NCBI RefSeq assembly: GCF_000426605.1
Contig: NZ_AUFR01000009.1
Location: forward strand, 1-64,000
Source: Propionibacterium acidifaciens DSM 21887
GTDB taxonomy: Bacteria; Actinomycetota; Actinomycetes; Propionibacteriales; Propionibacteriaceae
Direction of reading: 5' to 3'
DNA length: 64,000 nt
Part shown: positions 25,487-35,061 of the stretch, piece by piece
Position numbering within the stretch: position 1 is the first letter of the stretch
Layout of the letters: each line of letters starts with the position of its first letter
Notes under the pieces: model-generated
Seen by the model: only the letters and a program-made list of their open reading frames with translations
The model's database searches: none
What the model was told of the DNA's origin: nothing
Position numbers and translations under genes: made by a program

Positions 25487-27217
25487 TCACTCGTTGGTGA
25501 TGCGCCAGCCCTGCGCCTTCACCCGCTCGTTCCAAAACGTGGCGTAGCGCCCTGGCCGGCCGACGAGTTCCTCATGGGTGCCGAGCTGGGTGATGCGGCC
25601 GTCCTCGAGGACGGCGATCTGGTCGGCTGCGGCGATGGTGGACATGCGGTGCGCGATGACCATGACGGTGCGGTCGCGGGCCAGCTCGTGCATGGCCGCG
25701 ACGATCGCCGCCTCGTTCTCGGCGTCGAGCGCGGCGGTGGCCTCGTCGAACAGCAGAATGGGTGCGTCCTTGAGGAGTGCGCGGGCGATGGACACCCGCT
25801 GCCGCTCACCGCCGGACAGGCGGTTGCCGCCCTCGCCGACCCGGGTGTCCCAGCCGTCGTCCAGCCGGTCTGCGACCTCGTCCAGGCCGGCGAGGCGGGC
25901 GGCGCGGCGCACCTGCTCGTTGTCGGCGTCCGGGCCGCCGAGCCGGATGTTGTCCTCGATGGTGCCGTCGAACAGGTAGACGTCCTGGAACACCAGGGCG
26001 ATGCGCGCCATGAGATCCTCGGTGCTCATGTCGCGGATGTCGGTTCCGCCGATGCGCACGCTGCCATCGGTGACGTCCCAGAACCGCGCGACGAGCCGGG
26101 TGAGTGTCGTCTTGCCGGAACCGCTGGGGCCGACCAGCGCGGTGAGGGTGCGTTCGGGGACAGTGAATGTCACGTCGTCCAGTACGGGGCGCTGACCGTC
26201 GTACGAGAAACTCACATGTGCGAACTCGATGCCCGATCCTCCTGGCACCGCGGGTGTCCTCGGCTGGGGAAGGGGTTCCTCGTCGAGGACGCGCTGTGCG
26301 GCGTCGAGGGCGTTCTGCGAGACGCGCAGGTTCATGCCCTGCTGGCCGACCGCGTTGAGCGAGTCGACGGCCCGCAGCCCCAGGACGGCGACGAAGATGA
26401 AGTCGGCGACGCCGATGCCCCCGGAAGCCAGGACGAGCGCCGAGACGACGAGCAGTAGCGCGTAGATGGCCTGAACGAGCAGGGTGTGCAGCCATATGGG
26501 CATGCTCGTCATGCGCAGGGTGCGCACTGTCGCTTTGCGGTCTGCTGTGATGGCCTCCTGCAGGGCGCCCCAGGCCGACTCGTTGCGGTTCGCCGAACGC
26601 AGGGCCGGCTGCGCCTGAGCGAACTCCAGGATGCGGGACGAGAGCTCCGCGCCGGCCCGTTCCTCCTCGAGATGCCCGTCGCCCGCGGCCCTGGCCATCC
26701 AGCGGGAGCTGGCGTACAACGCGGGTGTGAGGACGAGGAACGAAAGCCCCACCCGCCAGTCCACGACGAAGAACAGGACGGCGACCGTCGCCGGGGTCAG
26801 CATCGAGAAGATGAGCTGCCGCATGAAGTTGCTGGGCATGTTCATGATCATCTGCAGGTCGTGGGTGAGCAGGGTCGACATCTGGCCGCTGCGTTCCTTG
26901 GTGAACCAGCCGAGGGGCAGCTGAACCATGTGGTCGCCCAGCCGGTGCTGGATGGGCCGCAGCACGTGCTTGATGCCGATGAAATAGCCGCGGTTGTCCA
27001 CCCAGTACAGCACGATGCCGTAGGCGACGGCCACCACCGCCCCGATGGCGAGCAGGACGAGGGCCCGGCCGAGGTCACCGCCCACGAGGCTGCGCAGCAG
27101 CGGCAGCAGCAGCGCGAAGATGGCGGCCTCCAGCAGGCCCGTGACGACGTAGGCCCCGGCCTGCGGCAGCACGCCGGTCCTGCCGGCGGCGAGCCGGTCC
27201 ATCTGGTCGATGATCAT
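25487..27217 (-). CDS. ABC half-transporter, exporter fold (YbtQ/IrtB-like), probable Fe-siderophore importer subunit
   Basis: 576 residues: a six-helix transmembrane domain (about 15-310) then an ATPase domain with Walker A GPSGSGKTT, signature LSGGERQRVS and Walker B ILLFDEATAALD. The start overlaps the preceding gene's stop (ATGA), so it is translated with its partner as a heterodimer. YbtPQ and mycobacterial IrtAB have the exporter fold but import iron-siderophores. The iron box upstream of the pair supports the same role here. An export role cannot be excluded from sequence alone. Confidence 0.9.
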   Translation of the reverse strand: MIIDQMDRLAAGRTGVLPQAGAYVVTGLLEAAIFALLLPLLRSLVGGDLGRALVLLAIGAVVAVAYGIVLYWVDNRGYFIGIKHVLRPIQHRLGDHMVQLPLGWFTKERSGQMSTLLTHDLQMIMNMPSNFMRQLIFSMLTPATVAVLFFVVDWRVGLSFLVLTPALYASSRWMARAAGDGHLEEERAGAELSSRILEFAQAQPALRSANRNESAWGALQEAITADRKATVRTLRMTSMPIWLHTLLVQAIYALLLVVSALVLASGGIGVADFIFVAVLGLRAVDSLNAVGQQGMNLRVSQNALDAAQRVLDEEPLPQPRTPAVPGGSGIEFAHVSFSYDGQRPVLDDVTFTVPERTLTALVGPSGSGKTTLTRLVARFWDVTDGSVRIGGTDIRDMSTEDLMARIALVFQDVYLFDGTIEDNIRLGGPDADNEQVRRAARLAGLDEVADRLDDGWDTRVGEGGNRLSGGERQRVSIARALLKDAPILLFDEATAALDAENEAAIVAAMHELARDRTVMVIAHRMSTIAAADQIAVLEDGRITQLGTHEELVGRPGRYATFWNERVKAQGWRITNE

Positions 27218-29067
27218 CGCGCGTCGCTCCCCTCCTTGACCGTCTGTTTGCGCCAGAGCGCCGTATATCGCCCGTCCCTGGCCAGCAGCTCGTCGTGGGT
27301 ACCGCGTTCGACGATGCGCCCGCGCTCCACGACGAGGATCTGGTCGGCGTGGGTGATGGTGTTGAGCCGGTGCGCGATGACGACGGTCGTGCGGCCCCGG
27401 GCCAGGTGCGCGAGCGCGTCCTGGATGGCCACCTCGTTCTCGGGGTCGGCGTGGGCGGTGGCCTCGTCGAGGATGAGGATCGGCGCGTCCTGCATGATGG
27501 CGCGGGCGATGGCCACGCGCTGGGCCTCGCCGCCGGAGAACTCGCCGTCGTCGGAGCCGATGACGGTGTCGTAGCCGTGGGGCAGTTCCATGATGCGGTC
27601 GTGGATCTGGGCGCTCCTGGCCGCCGCGATGACCTCGTCGTCGTCCGCGTCGGGGCGCGCAAGGCGGATGTTGTCGCGGATGCTCTGGCGCAGCAGCATG
27701 CTGTCCTGCAGCACCATGGCCGTCCTCGACAGCACCTGCGTGGTCGTCACGTCGCGGAGGTCCAGGCCCCCGATCCTCACCGCTCCCGACGCCGGGTCCC
27801 AGAAGCGCGGGATGAGGCGGGCGAGGGTCGTCTTGCCGCTGCCCGAGTCCCCGACCAGCGCCGTCACCGTGCCCGGGCTCAGCGTGATGTCGACGTCGGT
27901 GAGCACCGGCGCCGAGTCCGTGCCGTAGGCGAAGCTCACCCCATCCATCTGCACGCCCAGCTCGCCGTCGGGGAACTCGCCGGGTTCGTCGGGCTCGGTC
28001 AGGGGCTCGGCGGCCAGGACGGCGCCCAAGTGTCCGCTGCTCTGCAGGGCCAGACGCAGGAAACCGAGGGAGGTTGCCATGTGGAGCAGGGCGCTGGGAA
28101 TGCCGACGCCGAGGATGAGGAAGGGGACGCAGTCGACGAGCCCCAGCCAGTCCCGCGAGACGAACAACATGGTCAGGGCGGAAAGCAGGATGAGCATGAC
28201 GGCCGGCGAGAAGAGAGCCATGACGGTGCTGAACGGCGCCGCTGTTCTGATGGCCCAGAGGTAGGCGATGGCGGACAGCCGGTCGACGGCCTGCGAGAAG
28301 CGCCGGTTGGCGCGGGCCGAGGTGCCGTAGGTCTTCACCACCTCGACGCCGTCGATCATCTCGACCGACGCGGCGGACAGCTCGACGATGGCGTTGTTGT
28401 ACTCGCGGTTCAGGCGATCGTGGTCCTTGCTCATGAGGATGAGCGAGACACCCAGGCCCACGACGACGTACAGCAGCAGGACGAGCGCGAACCGCCAGTC
28501 GACGGTGAACAGGTAGACCAGCGGGATCAGTGGGGACAGGAGTACCGCGGTGATGTCAGCCGGGGCGTGCCCGACCGCCTGGTGCATGGACAGCACGTCG
28601 TCGGAGGCGGCCTGTTTCACCTCACCGGACGGGTTGTCGAGGAACCACCCGAGGGGCACCCGGGACAGGTGCCGGATGAGTTCCTCGCGTACCCTGACGC
28701 GGAAGTCCGCGTCGGCGTGGTGGCAGATGCCCGTTCCCAGGCCGAAGAGCGCCCGGCCCGCCAGTGCGGCGACGGCGGCGACGGCGAGCGGGACGGCGAG
28801 CTCGCGGGACGAGTCGATCCGCCCGGTGAGCGCCTGCTGGGCGATGCGGGTGATGACGAGGTAGGGGATGAAGGTGCACACGGAGGAGACGGCGGTCAGC
28901 ACCGCGCCCACGATGATGGTGCGCGCCACCGGCCTCGTGAAGCGCCTCAGCACGGCGCTCGCGCTGGCTTGCTGGCCGGGTTCCGCCCCCGCACCCGGCT
29001 CCCGCGACGTCTTCGGCTCGGGGCCGCCGTCGACCGGCTCGTCCATCGGTCCGGAACCGCTGCTCAT
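27214..29067 (-). CDS. ABC half-transporter, exporter fold (YbtP/IrtA-like), probable Fe-siderophore importer subunit
   Basis: 617 residues. A hydrophilic N-terminal stretch of about 35 residues precedes the six-helix domain. The ATPase has Walker A GDSGSGKTT, signature FSGGEAQRVA and Walker B ILILDEATAHADPE. An ADPE D-loop in place of the usual SALD is, from memory, typical of YbtP/IrtA-type siderophore transporters. ATG 29067 follows GGGAGGG by 4 nt. It is first in the two-gene operon, 82 bp from the iron box at 29149-29167. The N-terminal FAD-binding siderophore-reductase domain of mycobacterial IrtA is absent. Confidence 0.9.
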   Translation of the reverse strand: MSSGSGPMDEPVDGGPEPKTSREPGAGAEPGQQASASAVLRRFTRPVARTIIVGAVLTAVSSVCTFIPYLVITRIAQQALTGRIDSSRELAVPLAVAAVAALAGRALFGLGTGICHHADADFRVRVREELIRHLSRVPLGWFLDNPSGEVKQAASDDVLSMHQAVGHAPADITAVLLSPLIPLVYLFTVDWRFALVLLLYVVVGLGVSLILMSKDHDRLNREYNNAIVELSAASVEMIDGVEVVKTYGTSARANRRFSQAVDRLSAIAYLWAIRTAAPFSTVMALFSPAVMLILLSALTMLFVSRDWLGLVDCVPFLILGVGIPSALLHMATSLGFLRLALQSSGHLGAVLAAEPLTEPDEPGEFPDGELGVQMDGVSFAYGTDSAPVLTDVDITLSPGTVTALVGDSGSGKTTLARLIPRFWDPASGAVRIGGLDLRDVTTTQVLSRTAMVLQDSMLLRQSIRDNIRLARPDADDDEVIAAARSAQIHDRIMELPHGYDTVIGSDDGEFSGGEAQRVAIARAIMQDAPILILDEATAHADPENEVAIQDALAHLARGRTTVVIAHRLNTITHADQILVVERGRIVERGTHDELLARDGRYTALWRKQTVKEGSDAR

Positions 29068-29148
29068 CGCGCCCTCCCCTCTGGCCGCCCCCGGCCATCA
29101 CGAACGGCCCCGCGGCGGACGGCCGATGGCCGAGCCGCAAGATCGTAT

Positions 29149-29167
29149 TTTGGAAAGGCTAGCCTAA
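29149..29167 (-). promoter_or_regulatory. DtxR/IdeR-type iron box of the importer operon
   Basis: On the minus strand it reads TTAGGCTAGCCTTTCCAAA, matching the IdeR/DtxR consensus best in its left half and centre. It lies between the sigma-factor stop (29220) and the importer ATG (29067). Confidence 0.72.
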
Positions 29168-29219
29168 TTCATGCGAGAACGCGACGGCCGGGCCCGCAGC
29201 GCAGCGTCTCTGGCGTCCC

Positions 29220-30773
29220 TCAGGCGTCGCGCCCCCGCCGGGGGCGGTAGCGCTCCTGCTCCGAGTCCTCGTCGAGGACCCGTCTGGGACGGTGGCCGGA
29301 TTCCGGCGGCACGTCGCCGGGCAGGGCCCGCCGCGGCCGGTACAACGCCACGACGGAGTCCGGCAGGGCGCGCCTCGGCGCCTGCTCCCGTCCCGGCTCC
29401 TCGATCCCGGGAGCCGCTTCGCGGCGCCGGAGCACGCTCCGCGCCGGCCCGCCCGCTGCGCCACCCGCAGTCGTCTTCCGACCCGCGGTTCCGGAAGGCC
29501 CCGGCGGGATCGCGCCGACCGAGGGCCCCCTCCGCCCGAGGGCCCCGGAACCGGCTCGGGAGGCCGTCCTCGCCGCGCGTCCGACTGCCCTCGGAGCGCC
29601 TGCCCTCGAGGCGGCCATCGCGGGCCCCGGCTCCGCGGGCGCCCTGGGCGCCGTGCGCGCCCCTCCCCTCGGCGCCGTCCTTGTCGCCACGGTCTCCGGT
29701 GAGGCCGGCGGCCCGGCGGCGAGCTCGGCGGCGATGCCACGGCACCGCTCGAGCGCCTTCTTCTCGATCTGGCGGATGCGTTCGCGGGTGAGGCCGAAGC
29801 GCGTCCCGATGACGTCCAGGGTCTCGGGCTCCCCGGTCACCAGGCCGTACCGGTAACGCAGAATCCTCATCGCCCGGGGATCCTCCGCGCCGAGGCATTC
29901 GAGGATCTCCGTCGTTTCCCGGTCCGGGTCGAACCGTTCGACGAGCTCCTCGGGATCGGGCGGGGGCTGCCCGGCCCCGGGGACAGCGATGATGCGGGCA
30001 TCCTCGTCCAGCAGGTCCACGTCGAGCACCGGGCGCGAGAGCCTGGCGGCGCGCCCCAGTTCGTCGGCGCTGATCGCCCTGTCGGGCAGCCCGTCGGGGT
30101 GCGCGCGGACGAACCCGCCCCAGCCAAGACCCTCGCCCCGGCGGATGCGGTCGGCCGCCCGGCGCTTCTCCTCGAAGTGCACCGGCACGCGGATGAGGGC
30201 GCCCCGGTCGGCGAGGGCCCTCGTGACGGACTGCCTGATCCACCAGGTTGCGTAAGTGGAGAACTTGTTCCCGCGCCGGTGGTCGAACTTCTCGACGGCC
30301 CGGATGAGGCCCAGGTTGCCCTCCTGCACGAGGTCGATGGGTTCCATGCCCCGGCTCCGGTGGCGCGCGGCGATGGACACCACGAGCCTCAGGTTCGAGG
30401 TGATGAACTGGTGGCGGGCGGCCCGGCCCTCCGCCGCGATGCGCCGCAGGTCCTCCTCGTCGAAGCGCTCATCAGCGGCCTCGAGGAGGTGCTGGGCGTA
30501 GAGGCCGGCCTCGATGAGGGCGCCGAGGCGGCGCTCGTCCTCGGCGTCGAGCAGCGGATACCTCCTGATGGCCTCCCGGTAGTCGCGCAGCGCGTCCGCC
30601 GACGGCTCGCCCCCGCCGGGGCGTCTCGGACGGCCGCTCTTCCGGCCCCTGCCGTTGCTCCGGAGGCCGACGGGCGTGCGGTCGGAGGCGGAGCCGTCCC
30701 GGCCCCCGGCATCGCTCGCCACTGCGCCGGTGCTCCGCGGGCGGCCGGGCCCGTGCCCGGGCATCGGCTGCAC
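29220..30773 (-). CDS. Group-2 sigma-70 factor (RpoD/SigB-like) with a long basic C-terminal tail
   Basis: 517 residues from ATG 30773; a GTG near 30721 is an alternative. Region 1.2 is [20 protein letters not shown]. Region 2 contains [30 protein letters not shown] and [13 protein letters not shown]. Region 4 ends [20 protein letters not shown] near residue 350. These are the core-binding, -10 and -35 recognition parts of a primary-like sigma factor without region 1.1. Unusually, about 165 Arg/Pro/Ala-rich residues follow region 4, with three RPRR repeats (LYRPRRA, HRPRRV, YRPRRGR) near the end. The first 300 nt overlap the helicase frame, so the true start or the helicase end may differ. 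Confidence 0.85.
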   Translation of the reverse strand: MQPMPGHGPGRPRSTGAVASDAGGRDGSASDRTPVGLRSNGRGRKSGRPRRPGGGEPSADALRDYREAIRRYPLLDAEDERRLGALIEAGLYAQHLLEAADERFDEEDLRRIAAEGRAARHQFITSNLRLVVSIAARHRSRGMEPIDLVQEGNLGLIRAVEKFDHRRGNKFSTYATWWIRQSVTRALADRGALIRVPVHFEEKRRAADRIRRGEGLGWGGFVRAHPDGLPDRAISADELGRAARLSRPVLDVDLLDEDARIIAVPGAGQPPPDPEELVERFDPDRETTEILECLGAEDPRAMRILRYRYGLVTGEPETLDVIGTRFGLTRERIRQIEKKALERCRGIAAELAAGPPASPETVATRTAPRGGARTAPRAPAEPGPAMAASRAGAPRAVGRAARTASRAGSGALGRRGPSVGAIPPGPSGTAGRKTTAGGAAGGPARSVLRRREAAPGIEEPGREQAPRRALPDSVVALYRPRRALPGDVPPESGHRPRRVLDEDSEQERYRPRRGRDA

Positions 30774-32295
30774 GGCCCCCGGTGCGCTGCGAGGCGTTCC
30801 GGCCCGTGTCAGGGCCCGCCGCCCGGATCATCCGTTCCTGCACCGCCCGGCCCGCCCGGGGATCGGCGGCGAGGAACTCGAGCAGATGCGGCAGGCCATC
30901 CTCGGTGCCGAGGTCGAACTCCCCCATCTCGCACGCAGCGGGGGTGCACTCCGCGTAGAAGTCCTGCTGCCCGCTCGACACCGGCCTCCGGGCGAGGGGA
31001 TCCTCGACCGTGTCCTGCGCGTAGAGCACGACGAAGCGGGCGATCTTGCCCCGCCTGCGCCTCAGGACGCGGCCGAGGCGCTGGATCATCTGGCGGCGGC
31101 TCCTGGTCGCGGCCATGACGACGCCGAGATCGGCGTCCGGCACGTCGACGCCCTCGTCGAGGATGCGCGGCGCCGAGACCGCATCGACCGAGCCGTCGCG
31201 GAGCAGTTCGAGCCGTTCCTCGCGCTCCTGGTCGGCCATGCTCGAGTGCATGGCGGCCGCCCGGCAGCCGGCGGAGCCCAGGACTTCCGCGGCCTCGCGG
31301 CTGCCCTCCTTCGTCTGCGTGAAGACGATGGCCCCCGCGCTGGCCCGCACGGCGGGGGCGAGGCCCTCGAGCGCCAGCGCCTTCATGCGCGTCCCCGACA
31401 GCAGGGCGCGGCGGTCGGCGAACCTGGCCAGGTAGCAGCGGGCGAGACGACGGCCCGCGGAGGACTCCCCCTGCTCGGCCAGCCGGCTCACCTGCTTCAG
31501 GAATTCGCCCACCGGTTCGGGCTCGAGGCCATGGTGTTGGACCAGCTTCTTACGGACGTTGAACAGGGTCTCCTCCAGCTCGTCGTAGGTCTCCCGTTCG
31601 TCACGGCCGAGGGGCACGGCGGCGAAAGCGATCTTGAAGGGGGCGATGAGCTGGTCGGCGGCGGCCCGCTGATAGCCCATCCCGAAGCGGACAGGGCCGA
31701 AGTAGTCGCGCAGGATGCTGTCACCGGCGTCTCCGCGGGCCAGCGTCGCCGTCAGGCCCAGCCGCCACGCGTACTCGGGGCGCAGCGCCCGTGAGAACGA
31801 CTCGGCCCCGTAGCGGTGACACTCGTCGGCGACGAGCAGACCGCTCTCCCCCTGCCGCAGGGCCGGACGGTGGTGGGCCGCCTGGACCGTGGTCACCATG
31901 ACCCGCCAGGGCTGCGATGCCCTCAGGTCGGCGCTCACCGCCATGCCGGGCAGCAGTTCGTGCAACGAATCCGCCCACTGGGCGACGAGCGTCCTGGTCG
32001 GCACGAGCACCACCGCCCGCATCCCCGCGGTGGCCGCCTCGCTCACCGCGGCGATGCCGACGCGGGTCTTGCCCGCTCCCGTCACCGCCTCGACGACGCC
32101 CGTGCGGTCTGCGTCGCGCCATGCGGCGAGCGCCTCGGCCTGCCAGGCGCGGAGGGGGACGCGGGCGTCGGCGTCAGGAGTTCCCGAGCCGGGGCAGGCC
32201 TCCGGAGCGGGGCGCACAAGAACCAGGTCGGTGGTCCGCGGCACGCCGGCACTCGGCACCACGAGATCGCTCACGCGACCGTCCTCAGCGCTCAT
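30472..32295 (-). CDS. DEAD/DEAH-box helicase (superfamily 2)
   Basis: 607 residues. Motif I is [10 protein letters not shown], motif [11 protein letters not shown], motif [14 protein letters not shown] and motif [15 protein letters not shown]. This is the two-RecA-domain core of XPB/RAD25-like superfamily 2 helicases. The recognisable protein ends near residue 505 ([12 protein letters not shown]). The last 100 residues are Arg/Pro-rich and lie over the sigma-factor gene in another frame, so they may be the product of a frameshift or of read-through rather than selected protein. GGGCGGGGGC precedes the ATG. The substrate is unknown; a DNA-repair role is likely from the family. Confidence 0.82.
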   Translation of the reverse strand: MSAEDGRVSDLVVPSAGVPRTTDLVLVRPAPEACPGSGTPDADARVPLRAWQAEALAAWRDADRTGVVEAVTGAGKTRVGIAAVSEAATAGMRAVVLVPTRTLVAQWADSLHELLPGMAVSADLRASQPWRVMVTTVQAAHHRPALRQGESGLLVADECHRYGAESFSRALRPEYAWRLGLTATLARGDAGDSILRDYFGPVRFGMGYQRAAADQLIAPFKIAFAAVPLGRDERETYDELEETLFNVRKKLVQHHGLEPEPVGEFLKQVSRLAEQGESSAGRRLARCYLARFADRRALLSGTRMKALALEGLAPAVRASAGAIVFTQTKEGSREAAEVLGSAGCRAAAMHSSMADQEREERLELLRDGSVDAVSAPRILDEGVDVPDADLGVVMAATRSRRQMIQRLGRVLRRRRGKIARFVVLYAQDTVEDPLARRPVSSGQQDFYAECTPAACEMGEFDLGTEDGLPHLLEFLAADPRAGRAVQERMIRAAGPDTGRNASQRTGGRAADARARARPPAEHRRSGERCRGPGRLRLRPHARRPPEQRQGPEERPSETPRRGRAVGGRAARLPGGHQEVSAARRRGRAPPRRPHRGRPLRPAPPRGR

Positions 32296-32714
32296 GCCCC
32301 CGCCCCACCGTCCAGTGATGTTCCGCGCAACAGTGTAGAGGTGCCCACCGACACGATCGCCGGACGGGCCAGAACCCGGCGACCAGGACGGGGCGCCGGC
32401 GGCAGGGCACGCGGGAGCCCGCGCCCTGCGGAGTGGCTGGCGGGGAGGGAATCTCGCCCGCGGTCGGTACGTAGGGCCAGGCGATCAGCCGGCGGAGCGG
32501 CTGGTGCGACGGGAGTCCCGCCCGTGAGGGGCCGGCATCTCGACCCGGAGATGGCCGAACTCGTGCACGAAGGGAGCCCCGCCCGTGGGGGCCGGCATGA
32601 AGCGCCCCCGTCAAGATCCAGTGCGCCGGTGAGGATCCCCGAATCCGAGGCGTGCAAAACGGAGCATGTCGAGCGGAGCCCCCGGCCAGAGGGGCACAGG
32701 GGGTGACGTTCTGG
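32296..32714. other. Gene-free interval between the helicase and the BREX island
   Basis: No frame here has a recognisable protein; several long open frames are GC-driven. It holds a near-perfect direct repeat, 32511-32538 and 32572-32598 (GGGAGYCCCGCCCGTG then GGGGCCGGCAT). This may be a decayed repeat array or the remains of a lost gene. Confidence 0.6.
32511..32598. repeat. Imperfect direct repeat, two copies of about 27 bp
   Basis: Copy 1 is 32511-32538 and copy 2 is 32572-32598, spaced 61 bp start to start. They differ by one substitution (T/C) and one or two changes in the GTGAGGGG/GTGGGGG run. No further copies were seen. Confidence 0.6.
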
Positions 32715-32793
32715 GAAGCTTATTCACAGCACGACAGGACGGAGGTCTGACAGGGGGAAGCACTCCTGCGAACAACTCTTGTGAATAAGCCTC
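32715..32793 (+). mobile_element. 79-bp non-autonomous element with IS5-like ends, just downstream of brxL
   Basis: It begins GAAGCTTATTCACA and ends TGTGAATAAGCCTC, an inverted repeat of about 14 bp with one mismatch. It is flanked by a 3-bp direct repeat TGG (32712-32714 and 32794-32796). The ends match those of the IS5-family remnants at 311-329 and 20704, but no coding sequence fits inside. It ends 24 bp from the brxL stop. Confidence 0.7.
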
Positions 32794-32817
32794 TGGATGA
32801 GTCGCCGGGGAACGGCG

Positions 32818-35046
32818 TCACCGCGACTGGTCCCGTCGCATGTACGTGACGGTGAACTCCTTGACCTGCCGGTAGCGCTGCTGGCGCAGGCGCAGATCGA
32901 GCCAGTCCGTGTCGAAGGGCTGGAAGACGTCGAGACCGCGGCCCAGGACGATGAGCCAGCCCGTGTCGGCGCTGATCGAACGGTCGTGGATGGTGTCGCT
33001 GAACTCGTAGTCGAAGCCGATGCCGGCGACGGCGGAGCTGGTGCGGATCATCTCCAGGTTGGCGAGCTGCTTCCTGGCGTGCTCGGGGTTCTCGTCGACC
33101 TTGGTGACCAGATGGACCTCGGTCTCAGTGGCGTCATCGGTGACCTTGGCGATGGTCTCGATGAGCTCCATGAGGTTCCTCGCCTGATGGGGCTGCCGGA
33201 TGAACGGGTCAGCGACGGTGACCTTCGTGGCACCCCGCAGGTAGGGGCCGAAGAAGCGATCGAAGCTGAATCCGCGCTGACCGTCGCGGAAGGAAAGATG
33301 CTGCTCCTCCAGTTCCGACACCGCCGGTGACGAGTCCGTGGGCGCAGGCACGGCCCCGTCCGCTGTCGAGCCGGCAGCATCCCCGGCGGCGCCGCTGCGG
33401 GCTCCCTCCTCGTTGCCGGCCGACGCGCCGACTCCGTTTCGCCCTCGGCCCGAGGCCTCAGCCTCCCCCTCGTCCGCGACGTCCGCACTCGGCGTGCCAC
33501 GGCGGTACAGCTCGGGGTACTCGTTCTCCTCGAGCACCGGGACGGAGGACCACTCCCCGTCGGCGCCCCGGTAGCCGAAACGCACCGGGGTCATCGTCGT
33601 GTCGATGCGCACGAGCTGGTCCTTGACGCGTTTGCGCCCCTCGATGGCGGCGCGCAGCAGCGCCTCGATCTCGTCGCAGCTCGCCCGCCCCGTCGGGTGG
33701 ACCAGTTTCATGAGGCCGGAGAAGGTCTTGTGGATGCCGTCGCGGTCGCGGGTGGAGATGTCGGCGGAGAGCTGGAAATGCTCTCGGTAGCGGTCGGAGT
33801 AGTCGAGGTCGCGCATCGACTTGAGCACCTCGGCGAGGTAGTCGACGACGAACCCGTAGCCGGTGGCGAACATCTCGCCGCGGATCTGCTCGAACTCCCA
33901 GCCGGGAATGTAGGCGTGGATGCGGTCGAGGAAGGCCGGGTCGTGGTACTGCTCGGGCAGCTCGTCGAACAGGTCCGAGTTCTTCAGCATGTAGGGCACC
34001 GTGTGGGTGGTGTTGCCGATGAAGACCATGGAGGCCTCGGCGCCGAGCGTCTCCACGCCGCGGGAGAAGGACTTGTTGGCCATGTAGTTCTTCATGATGT
34101 CCACGAGCCCCCGGTCGGCCCGCTTCTTGCGTCCGGCGAACTCGTCGAAGGCCACGGTGTCCCAGTAGCCGACCAGGCCGATCCTCCCGGTGGAGTTGTT
34201 GACGAACAGCTTGGCCGCGGTGACCTCCCCGCCGGAGATCAGCATGCCGTGGGGTGAGAACTCCGAGTAGATGTGGGACTTCCCGGTGCCCTTGGGGCCG
34301 AGCTCGATGAGATTGTAGTTGCGCTCCACGAAGGGGATGAGCCGCACCAGGTGCAGCAGTTTTGCTCGGGCTCCGAGCAGCTCTGGGTTGAATCCGATGG
34401 ACTGGACGAGCAGGTCGATCCACTCGTCAGTGGTGAATCTGGCGCGAGTCGCCTGGTAGCCGTCGAGGTCGAGGTTGGACAGCTGGATGGGTTTGAGGGA
34501 GTGCAGCCGCCACGGCGCCTCCTTCGGATCGCCGGAGTGGGCGTACACGATGTCGCAGATGCACCACACCCCGCCGGTGAGCAGCTTGGGGTGCTTGCGC
34601 ACCACCTCGGAGCTGATCTCCACCCGGGAGATGCCGAGATTGGAGAACTCCGCCTCGTAGACGTCGTCCCGCTCGTTGAGCGCGACGGACACCTTGTCGA
34701 TGACCCGGTGCCGCCCCTTCTCCCTGATGCGCGACTGCACCAGGCGGTTCTCGCCGCGGTGCACGTAGTGGTCGCGCAGCACGTTGCGCACCTGCTCGAT
34801 GCCGGAGCGGATGCTCGCCTCGTCGTCGGTGGCGGCGTACTGGCCGAGCAGGTACTCCAGCACGTAGGTGGGGACGATGGCGTTGCCCTTGACCGCCTTG
34901 ACGAGGTCCTTCCTCACGACCACGCCGGGGAAGGCCTCATTGATCCTACGGTCGAGCGGCGTCATGCCACCGGGGCGGGGAGCCGGGCCCGCCGCGTCCG
35001 GCGCCCGGTAGCCCTGCCCCGCCGTGTCGTCCATCTCGTCGTTCAT
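32818..35046 (-). CDS. brxL: BREX Lon-like AAA+ protein BrxL
   Basis: 742 residues. Last gene of the BREX operon. The N-terminal part has IELGPKGTGKSH (Walker A, about 247-256) and WDTVAFDEFAG (Walker B), the AAA+ core of the BrxL family. A low-complexity acidic/Ala linker (about 545-605) leads to a C-terminal domain with FSFDRFFGPYL, DPFIRQPHQARNLMELIE and GWLIVLGRGLDVFQ. This resembles the MIT_C (phospholipase-D-like) domain found at the end of BrxL proteins. BrxL is a DNA-binding AAA+ ring needed for phage exclusion in type 1 systems. It starts 15 nt after the pglZ stop. Confidence 0.95.
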   Translation of the reverse strand: MNDEMDDTAGQGYRAPDAAGPAPRPGGMTPLDRRINEAFPGVVVRKDLVKAVKGNAIVPTYVLEYLLGQYAATDDEASIRSGIEQVRNVLRDHYVHRGENRLVQSRIREKGRHRVIDKVSVALNERDDVYEAEFSNLGISRVEISSEVVRKHPKLLTGGVWCICDIVYAHSGDPKEAPWRLHSLKPIQLSNLDLDGYQATRARFTTDEWIDLLVQSIGFNPELLGARAKLLHLVRLIPFVERNYNLIELGPKGTGKSHIYSEFSPHGMLISGGEVTAAKLFVNNSTGRIGLVGYWDTVAFDEFAGRKKRADRGLVDIMKNYMANKSFSRGVETLGAEASMVFIGNTTHTVPYMLKNSDLFDELPEQYHDPAFLDRIHAYIPGWEFEQIRGEMFATGYGFVVDYLAEVLKSMRDLDYSDRYREHFQLSADISTRDRDGIHKTFSGLMKLVHPTGRASCDEIEALLRAAIEGRKRVKDQLVRIDTTMTPVRFGYRGADGEWSSVPVLEENEYPELYRRGTPSADVADEGEAEASGRGRNGVGASAGNEEGARSGAAGDAAGSTADGAVPAPTDSSPAVSELEEQHLSFRDGQRGFSFDRFFGPYLRGATKVTVADPFIRQPHQARNLMELIETIAKVTDDATETEVHLVTKVDENPEHARKQLANLEMIRTSSAVAGIGFDYEFSDTIHDRSISADTGWLIVLGRGLDVFQPFDTDWLDLRLRQQRYRQVKEFTVTYMRRDQSR

Positions 35047-35061
35047 GCATGCCCCCTGAGC

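Noticed and set aside
27295-29250. 651-residue plus-strand open frame opposite the ABC transporter
   Set aside because: Antisense shadow; composition is Gly/Val/Asp-rich with no recognisable domain.
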